The notes beneath the pieces were generated by a model. The model was not told the DNA's origin. It made no database searches and was given only the letters and a program-made list of their open reading frames with translations. Positions 24,774 through 35,616 of a DNA stretch of 63,492 bases are shown here, piece by piece. Each line of letters opens with the position of its first letter. The stretch's first letter is position 1. Origin of the DNA: an uncultured bacterium. Its GTDB lineage: Bacteria > Bacillota_I > Bacilli_A > Acholeplasmatales > Anaeroplasmataceae. Location of the stretch: contig CASEZJ010000009.1 in NCBI GenBank assembly GCA_949292525.1, positions 1 to 63,492 of the forward strand. Direction: 5' to 3'. The position numbers were made by a program, and so were the translations under genes.

Positions 24774-27700
24774 TTAACCTTCATAATGTGGGTCTTCTGC
24801 CATCTTTTTATATCTAGCATAACGACGTTGTGCATCAGTTTTATTTAATTCTAATAATTCTTTTGCATGGTCAGGGTTAATCTTTGTTAATTGAGCATAA
24901 CGACCTTCATTTAATAAGAATGCTTCGTATTTATCCCAATCTGGTTCTTTAGAGTCAAGAGTAAATGGATTCTTACCTTCTTTTACTAAATCCGGATTGA
25001 ATCTGAATGTTGGCCAATAACCACATTCTGTAGCTAATTTAGCTTCATTTTGGCTCATGAATAAACCTTTCTTAATGTTATGAGCAATACATGGTGCATA
25101 AGCAATAACAATTGATGGACCATGATATGCTTCAGCTTCTTTTAATGCTTTAATTACTTGGTTTTGGTTATAACCATGACAAATTTGAGCAACATATACA
25201 TGACCATAGCTCATAGCGATAGATGCTAAATCTTTCTTCTTTGTAGGTTTACCTGCAGCAGCGAATTTAGCAATAGCGCCTAAACGACTTGATTTAGATG
25301 CTTGACCACCTGTGTTAGAGTAAACTTCAGTATCTAGAACTAAAATATTTACATCTTGATTATTAGCAATTACGTGATCTAAACCACCATAACCGATATC
25401 GTAAGCCCAACCATCACCACCAATAATCCATTGAGATGATTTAACAAAGTATTGTTTTAAGCCTAAAATTTCTTTTGCATATGGAGCATCAACAGCAGCT
25501 AAAGCAGCTTCTAATTTTGGTGCTAAAGCTAATGTATAATCACCATCTTCACGATGAGCAACCCAATCTTGACATACAGCTTTTAAATCAGCTGGCATTT
25601 CATCATAATGATTTACCATAACTGTTTGAACACGGTCACGCATTGTAGTATAAGCTACTTCCATACCGAAACCAAATTCAGCATTATCTTCGAATAATGA
25701 GTTAGCCCAAGCTGGACCACGACCACAAGCATCAGTTGTATATGGGCTTGATGGGTATGAACCAGAATAAATTGATGAACAACCTGTAGCATTAGCTACC
25801 ATCATTCTATTACCGAATAATTGAGCTACAGCTTTTACATATGGAGTTTCACCACAACCACCACACGCACCACTGAATTCAAATAATGGTTTAGAGAATT
25901 GAACATTCTTAGCATTATTTTTACCAGCTACTTCAGATTTATATGTTACATGATTGTAATAATAATCAGCTAATTCAACTTCACCATTAGCACGAGCAGC
26001 TGCAATTGGATGACTAGTAAGAGATTTAACTTTCTTAATAGTACCATCTTCATTTTTGCCCATAGGTTTACCAGGACATACAGTTAAACATACACCACAA
26101 CCTGTACAATCTAATACTGATACAGAAATAGCATATTTATAACCTTTGAATCCTGTTGCATCTAATAATTTAGCATTACTTGGAGCAGCAGCAACTTCTT
26201 TTTCATCTAATAAGAATGGACGAATACATGCATGAGGACAAGCAAATGCACATTGATTACATTGGATACAAGCTTCAGGATTCCAAGCAGGAACATCTGT
26301 TGCTACACCACGTTTTTCATAGGCAGCTGTACCTTGAGGCATATGGCCGTCTAAATAATCTTTAAATACAGAAACAGGTAATGAATCACCTTTAATAGAG
26401 TCAATTACTTCAGCGATTTCTCTTACAAATTTAGGTTTAGATTCATCAACACTAACTTTCTTAGTTGCATCTAATTTAGCCCATTCAGGTTTAACTTCAA
26501 CTTCAACTAAACGAGAACCACCAAGATCGATAGCTAAGTGATTTTGTTTTACAACATCTTCACCTTTCTTCATATATGTCTTAGTAGCGAATTCTTTCAT
26601 ATGAACACAAGCTTCATCATAAGACATTACATTTTGATTTAATTTGAAGAATGCTGATTGCATTACTGTGTTAACACCAAGACCTGGACGGAAACCACAT
26701 TCACGTGCAGCTTGATATGCATTAATAATATAGAATTTAGCATGACGTTCAGCTAATATTTTCTTATATGAATTTGGTAATAATTCTTCAATTTGATCAG
26801 GTGTAGCTACAGTATTTAATAAGAATGTACCACCTTCACGAAGACCTGCAATCATATCAAATTTCTTTAGATATGCATCAAGTGAGCATGATACGAAGTG
26901 AGGGTTATTTACTAAATATGTAGATCTAATAGGGTTCTTACCAAAACGTAAATGTAAACGAGTAGAACCGCCTGATTTTTTACTATCATATGCAGCATAT
27001 GATTGAGCATATAAATCAGTATAATCACCAACGATCTTAGAAATATTCTTACATGCACCAACTGTACCATCAGAACCTAAACCGAAGAATAATAATTCTG
27101 TAGTATCTTTATCAGCTGTATCAATATGTTCAGAATAATCTAAAGATGTATGACCTAAATCATCATTAATACCTAATGTGAATTGATCTTTAGGATCTTT
27201 AGCAGCTAAATTCTTGTAAACTGCATAAACCATATCTGGTGTAGTATCTTTTGAAGATAAACCATAAATACCACCAATAATTAATGGTTTCTTAGCTGCA
27301 TCATAATATAATGATTTAACATCTAAATATAATGGTTCACCAACAGAGCCTGGTTCAATTGTTCTATCTAAAACTGCAATTCTCTTAACTGTTTTAGGCA
27401 TTGCTTCTAAGAAATATTCTTTAGCAAATGGACGATATAAATGAACGATCATTAAACCAACTTTTTCACCTTTAGCAGTTAAATAATCAACTACTTCTTG
27501 AGCTGCTTGAGTAACAGAACCCATAGCTACGATAACATCAGTTGCATCTTTAGCACCATAATAAACATAAGGAGCATAATGACGACCTGTAGCTTCAGAT
27601 ATTTTTTCCATATAATCTTTAACAATTGCAGGAACTTTAGCATATTGTAAAGCTTGTAATTGTCTTGTTTGAAAATAAACATCATCATTTTGAGCTGTAC

Positions 27701-28355
27701 CGCGAGTTTTAGGTGTAGCAGGATTTAAAGCATTTTCTCTAAATTTAGCTACTGCTTCTTTATCTAATAATTTATCAAATACAGAATAATCAATAGCTTC
27801 AATAGTATTAACTTCATGTGAAGTTCTAAAACCATCAAAGAAATGTAAGAAAGGAATACTAGCTTTAATTGCTGATAAGTGAGCAACACCAGCTAAATCC
27901 ATTACTTCTTGAACAGATGATGAACATAACATAGCAAAACCAGTTTGACGGCATGCCATAACATCTTGATGATCACCAAAAATAGATAAAGATTGAGCGG
28001 CTAAAGCACGTGCAGATACGTGAATAACACCTGGTAAACATTCACCAGCAATCTTATACATATTAGGAATTTTCAATAACAAACCTTGAGATGCAGTATA
28101 AGTTGTAGTTAAAGCACCAGCTTGTAAAGAACCATGAACTGTACCAGCAGCGCCTCCTTCTGATTGCATCTCTACAATTTTAACAGGCATATCAAATAAG
28201 TTTTTCTTACCTTGAGCAGCCCATTCATCAGTATACTCAGCCATTGGTGATGACGGAGTAATAGGGTAGATACCAGCTACTTCTGTAAAAGCATAAGCAG
28301 CATAGGCAGCAGCGTAATTACCATCGACTGCCATTCTTTTTTTATCTTGACTCAT
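24774..28355 (-). CDS. nifJ: pyruvate:ferredoxin (flavodoxin) oxidoreductase
   Basis: The single-chain PFOR oxidises pyruvate to acetyl-CoA and CO2 with reduction of ferredoxin, a central anaerobic step. The 1193 residues carry the N-terminal pyrimidine-binding domain (GIYPITPSSPMAEYTDEWAA), two 4Fe-4S ferredoxin motifs (CIQCNQCAFACPHACIRP and CTGCGVCLTVCPGKP), SGACGGCGETPYVK, and the TPP motif GGDGWAYDIGYGGLDHV. Length is normal. I start at ATG 28355 after AAGGAGG, not at an upstream TTG frame extension. It has its own strong promoter and terminator and is monocistronic. Confidence 0.98.
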   Translation of the reverse strand: MSQDKKRMAVDGNYAAAYAAYAFTEVAGIYPITPSSPMAEYTDEWAAQGKKNLFDMPVKIVEMQSEGGAAGTVHGSLQAGALTTTYTASQGLLLKIPNMYKIAGECLPGVIHVSARALAAQSLSIFGDHQDVMACRQTGFAMLCSSSVQEVMDLAGVAHLSAIKASIPFLHFFDGFRTSHEVNTIEAIDYSVFDKLLDKEAVAKFRENALNPATPKTRGTAQNDDVYFQTRQLQALQYAKVPAIVKDYMEKISEATGRHYAPYVYYGAKDATDVIVAMGSVTQAAQEVVDYLTAKGEKVGLMIVHLYRPFAKEYFLEAMPKTVKRIAVLDRTIEPGSVGEPLYLDVKSLYYDAAKKPLIIGGIYGLSSKDTTPDMVYAVYKNLAAKDPKDQFTLGINDDLGHTSLDYSEHIDTADKDTTELLFFGLGSDGTVGACKNISKIVGDYTDLYAQSYAAYDSKKSGGSTRLHLRFGKNPIRSTYLVNNPHFVSCSLDAYLKKFDMIAGLREGGTFLLNTVATPDQIEELLPNSYKKILAERHAKFYIINAYQAARECGFRPGLGVNTVMQSAFFKLNQNVMSYDEACVHMKEFATKTYMKKGEDVVKQNHLAIDLGGSRLVEVEVKPEWAKLDATKKVSVDESKPKFVREIAEVIDSIKGDSLPVSVFKDYLDGHMPQGTAAYEKRGVATDVPAWNPEACIQCNQCAFACPHACIRPFLLDEKEVAAAPSNAKLLDATGFKGYKYAISVSVLDCTGCGVCLTVCPGKPMGKNEDGTIKKVKSLTSHPIAAARANGEVELADYYYNHVTYKSEVAGKNNAKNVQFSKPLFEFSGACGGCGETPYVKAVAQLFGNRMMVANATGCSSIYSGSYPSSPYTTDACGRGPAWANSLFEDNAEFGFGMEVAYTTMRDRVQTVMVNHYDEMPADLKAVCQDWVAHREDGDYTLALAPKLEAALAAVDAPYAKEILGLKQYFVKSSQWIIGGDGWAYDIGYGGLDHVIANNQDVNILVLDTEVYSNTGGQASKSSRLGAIAKFAAAGKPTKKKDLASIAMSYGHVYVAQICHGYNQNQVIKALKEAEAYHGPSIVIAYAPCIAHNIKKGLFMSQNEAKLATECGYWPTFRFNPDLVKEGKNPFTLDSKEPDWDKYEAFLLNEGRYAQLTKINPDHAKELLELNKTDAQRRYARYKKMAEDPHYEG

Positions 28356-28386
28356 AATTTCCTCCTTGATATGAGATATCATTAAT

Positions 28387-28415
28387 ATTATAAAACTTAG
28401 TAACCGCTTTTTCAA
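28387..28415 (-). promoter_or_regulatory. PFOR promoter
   Basis: On the minus strand TTGAAA (28415-28410) and TATAAT (28392-28387) are 17 bases apart, 31 bases before the start codon. Confidence 0.8.
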
Positions 28416-28530
28416 CATTCTTTAAGCTAAAAATAATAATAAAATTGTTGTTTTTTGTGTTTTTAAAAATATAATTTTTAACAATGATAATAATATCCCC
28501 TTTTCGCTATAATATGGTCAACTTTAAATC

Positions 28531-28559
28531 TTGAAATTATCATATAATCTTGTTATAAT
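28531..28559 (+). promoter_or_regulatory. promoter of tRNA-Thr
   Basis: TTGAAA (28531-28536), a 17-base spacer, and TATAAT (28554-28559) with an upstream TG. Transcription would start within one or two bases of the tRNA's first nucleotide, so almost no 5' leader is made. Confidence 0.88.
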
Positions 28560-28567
28560 CACATCAA

Positions 28568-28641
28568 GCCCCTTTAGTTTAATGGTAAAACGAAGCAATG
28601 GTAATGCTTAAATCCAAGTTCGATTCTTGGTTGGGGCACCA
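28568..28641 (+). tRNA. tRNA-Thr (anticodon GGU)
   Basis: A 74-nt cloverleaf with encoded CCA. The D stem is GTTT/AAAC, the anticodon stem AAGCA/TGCTT with loop ATGGTAA (anticodon GGT), and the T arm CCAAG-TTCGATT-CTTGG. G1-C72 and C2-G71 fit Thr identity. The acceptor stem has five good pairs but two U-U mismatches at 6-67 and 7-66, which is unusual. A T7 run follows. Confidence 0.8.
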
Positions 28642-28644
28642 TTT

Positions 28645-28710
28645 TTTTTAATGGTAAAACGAAGCAATGGTAATGCTTAAATCCAAGTTCGATTCTTGGT
28701 TGGGGCACCA
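28645..28710 (+). pseudogene. truncated tandem copy of tRNA-Thr
   Basis: From the D stem to the CCA end this repeats the first tRNA exactly at a 69-base offset. The 5' acceptor strand and positions 8-9 are missing and replaced by a T run, so a full acceptor stem cannot form. It lies in the same transcript, directly before the next gene's ribosome binding site. Confidence 0.85.
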
Positions 28711-28733
28711 TTTTTTTATTTACGGAGGTCAAT

Positions 28734-29876
28734 ATGACTGATGAAGAATTAAAACAAAACAATCAAGATTCTCCTAATATTACAAAGGAAAAAAAACCAA
28801 TAAATAAAAAGAAAATAATAGCGGAAATATTAATAGTATTACTAATTTCAGCTGTAACTTTCACAATAATTTTAAGCTTTCAAGATATATCAGAAGTATG
28901 GCAAACTATGCAATCAGCAAATCTAAAAGATTTAGCTATAGCCATTGCCTGCCTAATTTTATATACACTAATTTGGCCATTATCTTTATGTTTAATCGCT
29001 AGAGCTAAAAATATAAAACATCATTTTTTAGATTCTTATTTAGTCGGCTATACAGAACATTTTTTTAATGGTATTACTCCATTTTCAACCGGAGGACAAC
29101 CTATCCAAATCTACTTATACACCAAAAGAAATATTAAAGCTGCTGAATCAACAGGATTAATTTTAACAAATTTTGTTGCTTATATGATTGCTACAAATCT
29201 CTTCGCTATAGCGGCCTTAGTTTTTTATTCTAGATTTAGTGCTAATTTCACTCCTTCTACCGTTTGGATGGTAGGACTTGGTTTTGCAATGAACTTCTTC
29301 ACTCTAGTATTTATGATTTTAATGGCAACTTGTAAATTCATACGAGATTTCTTTAAAAAAGTTCTACTAGCCTTATGTAAGATTAAATTTATCGGTAAAT
29401 TCTTAACAAAACTAGTACCTGTCTTCGACACCTATTGTGCTAATGCTCAAACAGCTTCAAAAGAAATATTTTCTCATGTTGGAACCTTTATAGGTGCAAT
29501 TTTAATTAGAGGTGTTTCTTTAGTGTTTTATTATGCCATTCCTTTCTTTATCCTTAGATCTTTAGATGTTTCTTTAGCATGGAATATGCTACCATTAATT
29601 ATGCTTGCTAGCGCATTTGCTATTACTACAATGGTTTGGGTACCTACTCCTGGTGGAACTGGCGGAATAGAAATAGCTTTTACTACTATCTTCACTACCT
29701 TTGTTGGTGTTACAGCAAGTATCGGCTCAGCTGGTATGGTTATTTGGCGAGGAATCACTTATTACTTTTTAATGCTTATAAGTGCTATATCTTATATTAT
29801 ATTTGAAATAAAAGTTAAACATGACCATAAAAAGGAGATGCTTAATAATGATTCATGTACTACTGTCAGGGAATAA
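28734..29876 (+). CDS. flippase-like membrane protein (UPF0104 / LPG synthase TM family)
   Basis: A 380-residue protein: a charged N-terminal tail of about 30 residues, then about eight membrane helices. FNGITPFSTGGQPIQIYLYT near residue 104 and VPTPGGTGGIEIAF near residue 303 are the two conserved motifs of the lysylphosphatidylglycerol-synthase-type transmembrane family. It lacks the soluble catalytic domain of MprF, so it is flippase-like only. GGAGGT precedes the ATG. A GT8 glycosyltransferase overlaps its end, suggesting work on a lipid-linked glycan. Confidence 0.85.
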   Translation: MTDEELKQNNQDSPNITKEKKPINKKKIIAEILIVLLISAVTFTIILSFQDISEVWQTMQSANLKDLAIAIACLILYTLIWPLSLCLIARAKNIKHHFLDSYLVGYTEHFFNGITPFSTGGQPIQIYLYTKRNIKAAESTGLILTNFVAYMIATNLFAIAALVFYSRFSANFTPSTVWMVGLGFAMNFFTLVFMILMATCKFIRDFFKKVLLALCKIKFIGKFLTKLVPVFDTYCANAQTASKEIFSHVGTFIGAILIRGVSLVFYYAIPFFILRSLDVSLAWNMLPLIMLASAFAITTMVWVPTPGGTGGIEIAFTTIFTTFVGVTASIGSAGMVIWRGITYYFLMLISAISYIIFEIKVKHDHKKEMLNNDSCTTVRE

Positions 29877-30663
29877 TAAAATATTTACTGGAATTTGTTT
29901 ATGCTCTTTAAGTATTTTAAAATATACTAAAGTTCCTGTTCATATTCATATTATGACTATTGAAGTACCTTGGCATGAAGAGAAAAAAATACCTGAATCT
30001 AGCGTTAATTTGTTAAGAACTGTAGTAAAAAATAAAAGTCCATTAAGCGAGGTTTCTTATTACGATGTATCAGAAGATTTAATAAACGATTTTAAAGATA
30101 GTCCAAATAAAAACCCCGCCTATACTCCTGGTACTTTAACAAGATTGTTTTTAACTAGACATATAAATTGTGATAAATTAATCTATTTAGATGCCGACAC
30201 AATGTGTCATATGTCACTTGAAGAATTTGCTAAAGTAGATATTTCTGATGCTGAGATTGGCGTTTGTCTTGATTACATGGGACGCTTTTGGGTAAAAAAA
30301 GATTACTTTAATGCTGGTGTCTTATATATTAATATGAAAAAAGTAAAAGAAACTAATTTATTCGAAAAAGCTATCGATTTATTAAAAACAACTAAATATT
30401 TCTTTAGCGATCAAACAGCCTTATATAAAGCATCTACTTCTAGAGTATATATGCCAATGCGTTTTAATGAACAAAGAAAAATTAAAGAAGACACTGTTAT
30501 TAAACATTTTTGTAAAGGTATAAGATATCTACCATTTTTTAAAATTTATAATGTTAAGCAATGGCAAGTAGCAAAAGTTCATAGTTTTTTAAAAATTCAT
30601 GATTTTGATGATATTTTTGATGAATATCATAAACTATTTCCAAACTTACCACAACTAATATAA
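29848..30663 (+). CDS. glycosyltransferase family 8
   Basis: The 271-residue protein has the GT8 fold: RLFLTRHINCDKLIYLDADT with the DxD motif as DAD near residue 117, VCLDYMG, and YFNAGVLYINMKKVKE followed by SDQTALY. These retaining enzymes use UDP-sugars on lipopolysaccharide- or wall-type acceptors. I choose ATG 29848, 12 bases after AAGGAG; it overlaps the preceding gene by 29 bases. The acceptor is unknown, and the pair may build and move an envelope glycolipid. Confidence 0.85.
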   Translation: MIHVLLSGNNKIFTGICLCSLSILKYTKVPVHIHIMTIEVPWHEEKKIPESSVNLLRTVVKNKSPLSEVSYYDVSEDLINDFKDSPNKNPAYTPGTLTRLFLTRHINCDKLIYLDADTMCHMSLEEFAKVDISDAEIGVCLDYMGRFWVKKDYFNAGVLYINMKKVKETNLFEKAIDLLKTTKYFFSDQTALYKASTSRVYMPMRFNEQRKIKEDTVIKHFCKGIRYLPFFKIYNVKQWQVAKVHSFLKIHDFDDIFDEYHKLFPNLPQLI

Positions 30664-30679
30664 AAAAATAAAATTATTG

Positions 30680-30756
30680 TTGCTTTTAAATAGTGTTTTT
30701 AATATAATTGATAAGGGCACACAAGTTCTTCCCTCGGAAGAACTTTTATTTTTTTT
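30680..30756 (+). promoter_or_regulatory. pyrG promoter and CTP-type attenuator
   Basis: TTGCTT (30680-30685), 17 bases, TATAAT (30703-30708). The expected start is GGGC at 30715-30718. A terminator follows at once: AAGTTCTTCC-CTC-GGAAGAACTT (30723-30745) with a long T-rich tail. A GGGC start plus a pyrimidine-rich 5' stem strand is the known B. subtilis pyrG design, where low CTP causes slippage to extra Gs that pair with the stem and prevent termination. Confidence 0.82.
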
Positions 30757-30760
30757 ATAA

Positions 30761-32420
<1,660 letters not shown>

Positions 32421-32464
32421 TCTAAAGAAATAATTTTAAATTCGCATTTTTAAAGTATTACAAG

Positions 32465-32493
32465 TTGAAATAAAAAGGGTTTTAAGCTATAAT
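32465..32493 (+). promoter_or_regulatory. promoter of aldolase operon
   Basis: TTGAAA (32465-32470), 17 bases, TATAAT (32488-32493), 39 bases before the ATG. Confidence 0.82.
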
Positions 32494-32532
32494 AACTAGT
32501 GAAAAAAATTCAAAATATTGGAGGAATTTATT

Positions 32533-33399
32533 ATGCCATTAGTTAATGCAAAAGAAATGGTTCAAAAAGCAAGAGAAGGACATTATGCTGTTGGTGCATT
32601 CAATATCAATAACTTAGAATGGACTAAAGCAATTTTATTAGCTGCTGAAGAAGCTAAATCACCAGTTATGCTTGGTGTTTCTGAAGGTGCTAACAAATAT
32701 ATGACTGGTTATAAAGTTGTAGCTGATATGGTAAAAGCTATGGTAGAAACATTAAAAATAACTGTACCAGTAGCACTACACTTAGATCATGGTACATTTG
32801 ATGGAGCTAAAAAAGCTTTAGAAGCTGGTTATACTTCTGTTATGTTTGATGGTTCTCATTATCCATTTGCTGAAAATGTAGAAAAAACTGTAGAAATAGT
32901 TGAACTAGCTAAAAAATTCAACGCTTCTGTAGAAGCTGAAGTTGGTGGTATCGGTGGCGAAGAAGATGGTGTTGTAAGTTTAGGTGAATGTGCTGATCCT
33001 GAAGAATGCCATAACATTGCTAAATTAGGTATCGATATGTTAGCTGCAGGTATTGGTAATATCCATGGTGTTTATCCTGAAAATTGGCCTGGTTTAAGAT
33101 TTGATGTATTAGAAAAAATCAAAGAAAAATGTCCAGGTATGCCTCTTGTTCTTCATGGTGGTACAGGTATTCCTGAAGATATGATTAAAGAAGCTATTAA
33201 ACTTGGTGTTTGTAAAATTAATGTTAATACTGAATGCCAATTAGCATTTGCTGAAGCTACTAGAAAATATATCGAAGCTGGTAAAGACAAAGAAGGTAAA
33301 GGATTTGATCCACGTAAATTATTAGCACCTGGTACTGAAGCTATTAAAAATTTAGTAAAAGAAAAAATGACTATTTTCGGCTCAGTAAATAAAGCTTAG
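32533..33399 (+). CDS. fba: class II fructose-bisphosphate aldolase
   Basis: Zn-dependent aldolase of glycolysis. The 288 residues contain AVGAFNINNLEW at the N-terminus, LHLDHGTF (metal His), VMFDGSHYPFAENV, SVEAEVGGIGGEEDG, and LHGGTGIPEDMIKEAI with KINVNTECQLAF. Length is typical of FbaA/GatY. I start at ATG 32533, after GGAGG; an in-frame TTG lies 15 bases earlier. An RpiB-like gene follows after eight bases. Cleavage of fructose-1,6-bisphosphate is most likely; tagatose-bisphosphate is possible. Confidence 0.95.
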   Translation: MPLVNAKEMVQKAREGHYAVGAFNINNLEWTKAILLAAEEAKSPVMLGVSEGANKYMTGYKVVADMVKAMVETLKITVPVALHLDHGTFDGAKKALEAGYTSVMFDGSHYPFAENVEKTVEIVELAKKFNASVEAEVGGIGGEEDGVVSLGECADPEECHNIAKLGIDMLAAGIGNIHGVYPENWPGLRFDVLEKIKEKCPGMPLVLHGGTGIPEDMIKEAIKLGVCKINVNTECQLAFAEATRKYIEAGKDKEGKGFDPRKLLAPGTEAIKNLVKEKMTIFGSVNKA

Positions 33400-33407
33400 G
33401 TGACAAG

Positions 33408-34046
33408 ATGCGTATCGTATTAATAAATGAAAATTCTCAAGCAAGTAAAAATTCTTTAATTTTTACTACTTTGCAAAACGTTGCCGAAAAATACGGCCAT
33501 ACTGTAAAAAATTATGGTATGTTTAGCGCCGACGACAAATCATTAACATATGTTCAAAACGGCTTACTTGCAGCAATTTTACTTAATTCAGGCGCATGTG
33601 ACTTCGTAGTTACAGGTTGTGGAACAGGTGAAGGTGCAATGCTTGCTCTTAATTCTTTCCCTAATGTTTTATGTGGTCATATAGTAGACCCATCAGATGC
33701 TTATATGTTCAATCAAATCAACGATGGTAATGCTGTAGCTTTCCCTTTTGCTAAAGGTTTTGGTTGGGGTGCTGAATTAAACTTAGAATATTGCTTTGAA
33801 AAATTATTCAACGGCCCTAAAGGCCAAGGTTATCCTCGTGAAAGAGCTATACCTGAACAAACAAATAAAAAAATATTAGATCAAGTTAAAGAAATTACTC
33901 ATACTGATATGTTATATATATTAGAACATATCGATCAAACATTTTTAAGAGACACTATAGATCGTGACTCTTTTAAAAACAATTTCTTTACTGATGCTAA
34001 AGACGGTCCAATAAAAGATTATTGTAAAAAAGTCTTAGGATTATAA
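33408..34046 (+). CDS. RpiB/LacAB-family sugar-phosphate isomerase, extended form
   Basis: The 212-residue protein has an N-terminal RpiB-like Rossmann domain (RIVLINENSQASKNSLIF, then FVVTGCGTGEGAMLALNSFP with the active-site Cys) and a C-terminal extension of about 60 residues beyond the usual 150. RpiB proteins isomerise ribose-5-phosphate or galactose-6-phosphate. The HxGxxD pattern of typical RpiB is altered at the N-terminus, so the substrate may differ. It starts eight bases after the aldolase stop and shares its transcript. Confidence 0.8.
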   Translation: MRIVLINENSQASKNSLIFTTLQNVAEKYGHTVKNYGMFSADDKSLTYVQNGLLAAILLNSGACDFVVTGCGTGEGAMLALNSFPNVLCGHIVDPSDAYMFNQINDGNAVAFPFAKGFGWGAELNLEYCFEKLFNGPKGQGYPRERAIPEQTNKKILDQVKEITHTDMLYILEHIDQTFLRDTIDRDSFKNNFFTDAKDGPIKDYCKKVLGL

Positions 34047-34080
34047 AAAAAGCAGTTTGAGGTTTCCTCAAACTGTTTTT
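34044..34080. terminator. bidirectional terminator
   Basis: CAGTTTGAGG-TTT-CCTCAAACTG (34053-34075) with A and T runs on both sides. It serves the plus-strand aldolase operon and the minus-strand glycosyltransferase. Confidence 0.88.
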
Positions 34081-34096
34081 ATATAAAGAAAAAATC

Positions 34097-35116
34097 TTAG
34101 TGATTAGCTAAGACTTCTTCATATACAGCTTTTAATTTATTACCAATAATTTTTAAATCTCTTTCTTTTACTACTTCATATCCTCTACTAGTAATAATAG
34201 TTTGATCTTCAGTTAATATTCTATTTATTTCCTTAATAAAGCCTTCATTATCATCAGCCATATGACAATTATAGTCTTTTTTTAACCAACCATTATATAC
34301 ACCTATATTTCTAACTAGTAAAGGTAATTTTGATGCTAAGGCTTCAAGAGTAACAATTCCTTCAGTTTCTTCATAAGAAGGGAAAAAGAATAAACTAGCT
34401 TTCGCAAAAGCTACTTTCTTATATTCCATATTAATATAGCCAGGTAATATCACATTATTTGGTTTATTTTTTATAGCCTTCATAATTGGTCTACTTGTAA
34501 TAAGAGGATATCTCTTACCAAACCATATAAATTTAATATTTGGGAATTTTCTTGCAACTTCAATAAAATCTACTAAACCTTTACGTACAAAATAAAATCC
34601 CATACCTATTATAAATTTGTCTGACTCTTTAATATTTAAAAAATCATAGAATTTATTTACTTCTTCGTCATTATACTTAGTATCTTCTAAATATTTATTT
34701 AAATTAATACCATTGCTAATAGCAAATATTTTAGCCTTAACCCCATAATTAGTTATTAATTGCTTAGAATAAGAAGTAGGGGTTATTATGTATTTAGTAT
34801 TATTATACATACGTAAAATATTTCTATTAAACCAAGGAGCTAAAATACTATTAGAAAACTTAAAAGAATTTAAAAAATCTTCTTTAGTAGAATGTCCATG
34901 AACAACATATGGAATATTCTTTTTCTTTATTTTTTTTAAAAAACGATAGCTTTTATTTAATAATGTATTAATGTGACATAAATCATAATCATCTTTAGGA
35001 TCAAAAGTCACTTCAATTCCGTTTTGATTAAGGGCATCTTTTTGTTGTAATAAAGCATGTCCTATGCCACTTTTTTTAAAAGTTTTTTGATTTTCTGAAT
35101 ATAATAACACTTTCAT
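34097..35116 (-). CDS. glycosyltransferase family 4
   Basis: The 339-residue GT4 protein (GT-B fold) starts MKVLLYSENQ..KSGIGHALLQQK and has AISNGINLNKY, FIIGMGFYFVRKGLVDFIEV, FFPSYEETEGIVTLEALASKLPLLVR with the family's EGxxxxEA motif. It resembles Firmicutes and Acholeplasma diacylglycerol glucosyltransferases, which make membrane glycolipids, but acceptor specificity is not proven. Its ATG overlaps the GNAT stop by four bases. The operon order is lysS - acidic protein - GNAT - GT4. Confidence 0.85.
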   Translation of the reverse strand: MKVLLYSENQKTFKKSGIGHALLQQKDALNQNGIEVTFDPKDDYDLCHINTLLNKSYRFLKKIKKKNIPYVVHGHSTKEDFLNSFKFSNSILAPWFNRNILRMYNNTKYIITPTSYSKQLITNYGVKAKIFAISNGINLNKYLEDTKYNDEEVNKFYDFLNIKESDKFIIGMGFYFVRKGLVDFIEVARKFPNIKFIWFGKRYPLITSRPIMKAIKNKPNNVILPGYINMEYKKVAFAKASLFFFPSYEETEGIVTLEALASKLPLLVRNIGVYNGWLKKDYNCHMADDNEGFIKEINRILTEDQTIITSRGYEVVKERDLKIIGNKLKAVYEEVLANH

Positions 35117-35616
35117 TCTATCACCAACTCGTATGCTAATCTTTCTGGCTCAACTAATTCATTTTGCAAAAATATCACACCACAATAAACATAATTCATT
35201 TTTTTAATCAAATTCTGCATCGGAAGATTTTTAGGATGCGTATCTATTCTTAAGTTTACACCAGCTTTTAAAGCTTCATCATAGGCAAAATTAAATAAGC
35301 TTTGTGCAATTTTTAAATGGCGATATTCAGCTTTTACAGCTAAACGATGTATTGTGTAATATTTGTTGTTACTAAGCCAATTTCCATCTATTTTATTGTA
35401 ATCGTGATTTATCGATTTTACTAATGCCATTACTGCAATAACCCCAGATTTATCTTCTACATACAGCTCATTATTAGCTATATCATTTATAAATGTTTGC
35501 GCATTAGGATAATCATTGGTCCATTGTTTAAAACCCAACTCATTAATTTGTTTTCTAGCATCATTAACTATTTCTAATATTTGGGGTATATCAGATTTAA
35601 CAGCAAGTCTTATCAT
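35113..35616 (-). CDS. GNAT-family N-acetyltransferase
   Basis: The 167-residue protein has the GNAT fold: IRLAVKSDIPQILEIVNDAR at the N-terminus and YTIHRLAVKAEYRHLKIAQSLFNFAYDEAL, where the R-x-x-x-x-A/G acetyl-CoA loop is weakened to YRHLKIA. Substrate is unknown. I choose ATG 35616 over an in-frame TTG six bases earlier; neither has a clear ribosome binding site, and translation is probably coupled to the upstream gene, which overlaps by 20 bases. Confidence 0.82.
   Translation of the reverse strand: MIRLAVKSDIPQILEIVNDARKQINELGFKQWTNDYPNAQTFINDIANNELYVEDKSGVIAVMALVKSINHDYNKIDGNWLSNNKYYTIHRLAVKAEYRHLKIAQSLFNFAYDEALKAGVNLRIDTHPKNLPMQNLIKKMNYVYCGVIFLQNELVEPERLAYELVIE

Noticed and set aside
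28574-28762. 62-codon minus-strand frame antisense to the tandem tRNA-Thr
   Set aside because: It is the tRNA read backwards twice (the PQPRIELG-type artefact). The tRNA fold explains the sequence.
29531-29758. 75-codon minus-strand frame inside the flippase-like gene
   Set aside because: Shadow of a real gene with strong motifs on the plus strand and no ribosome binding site of its own.
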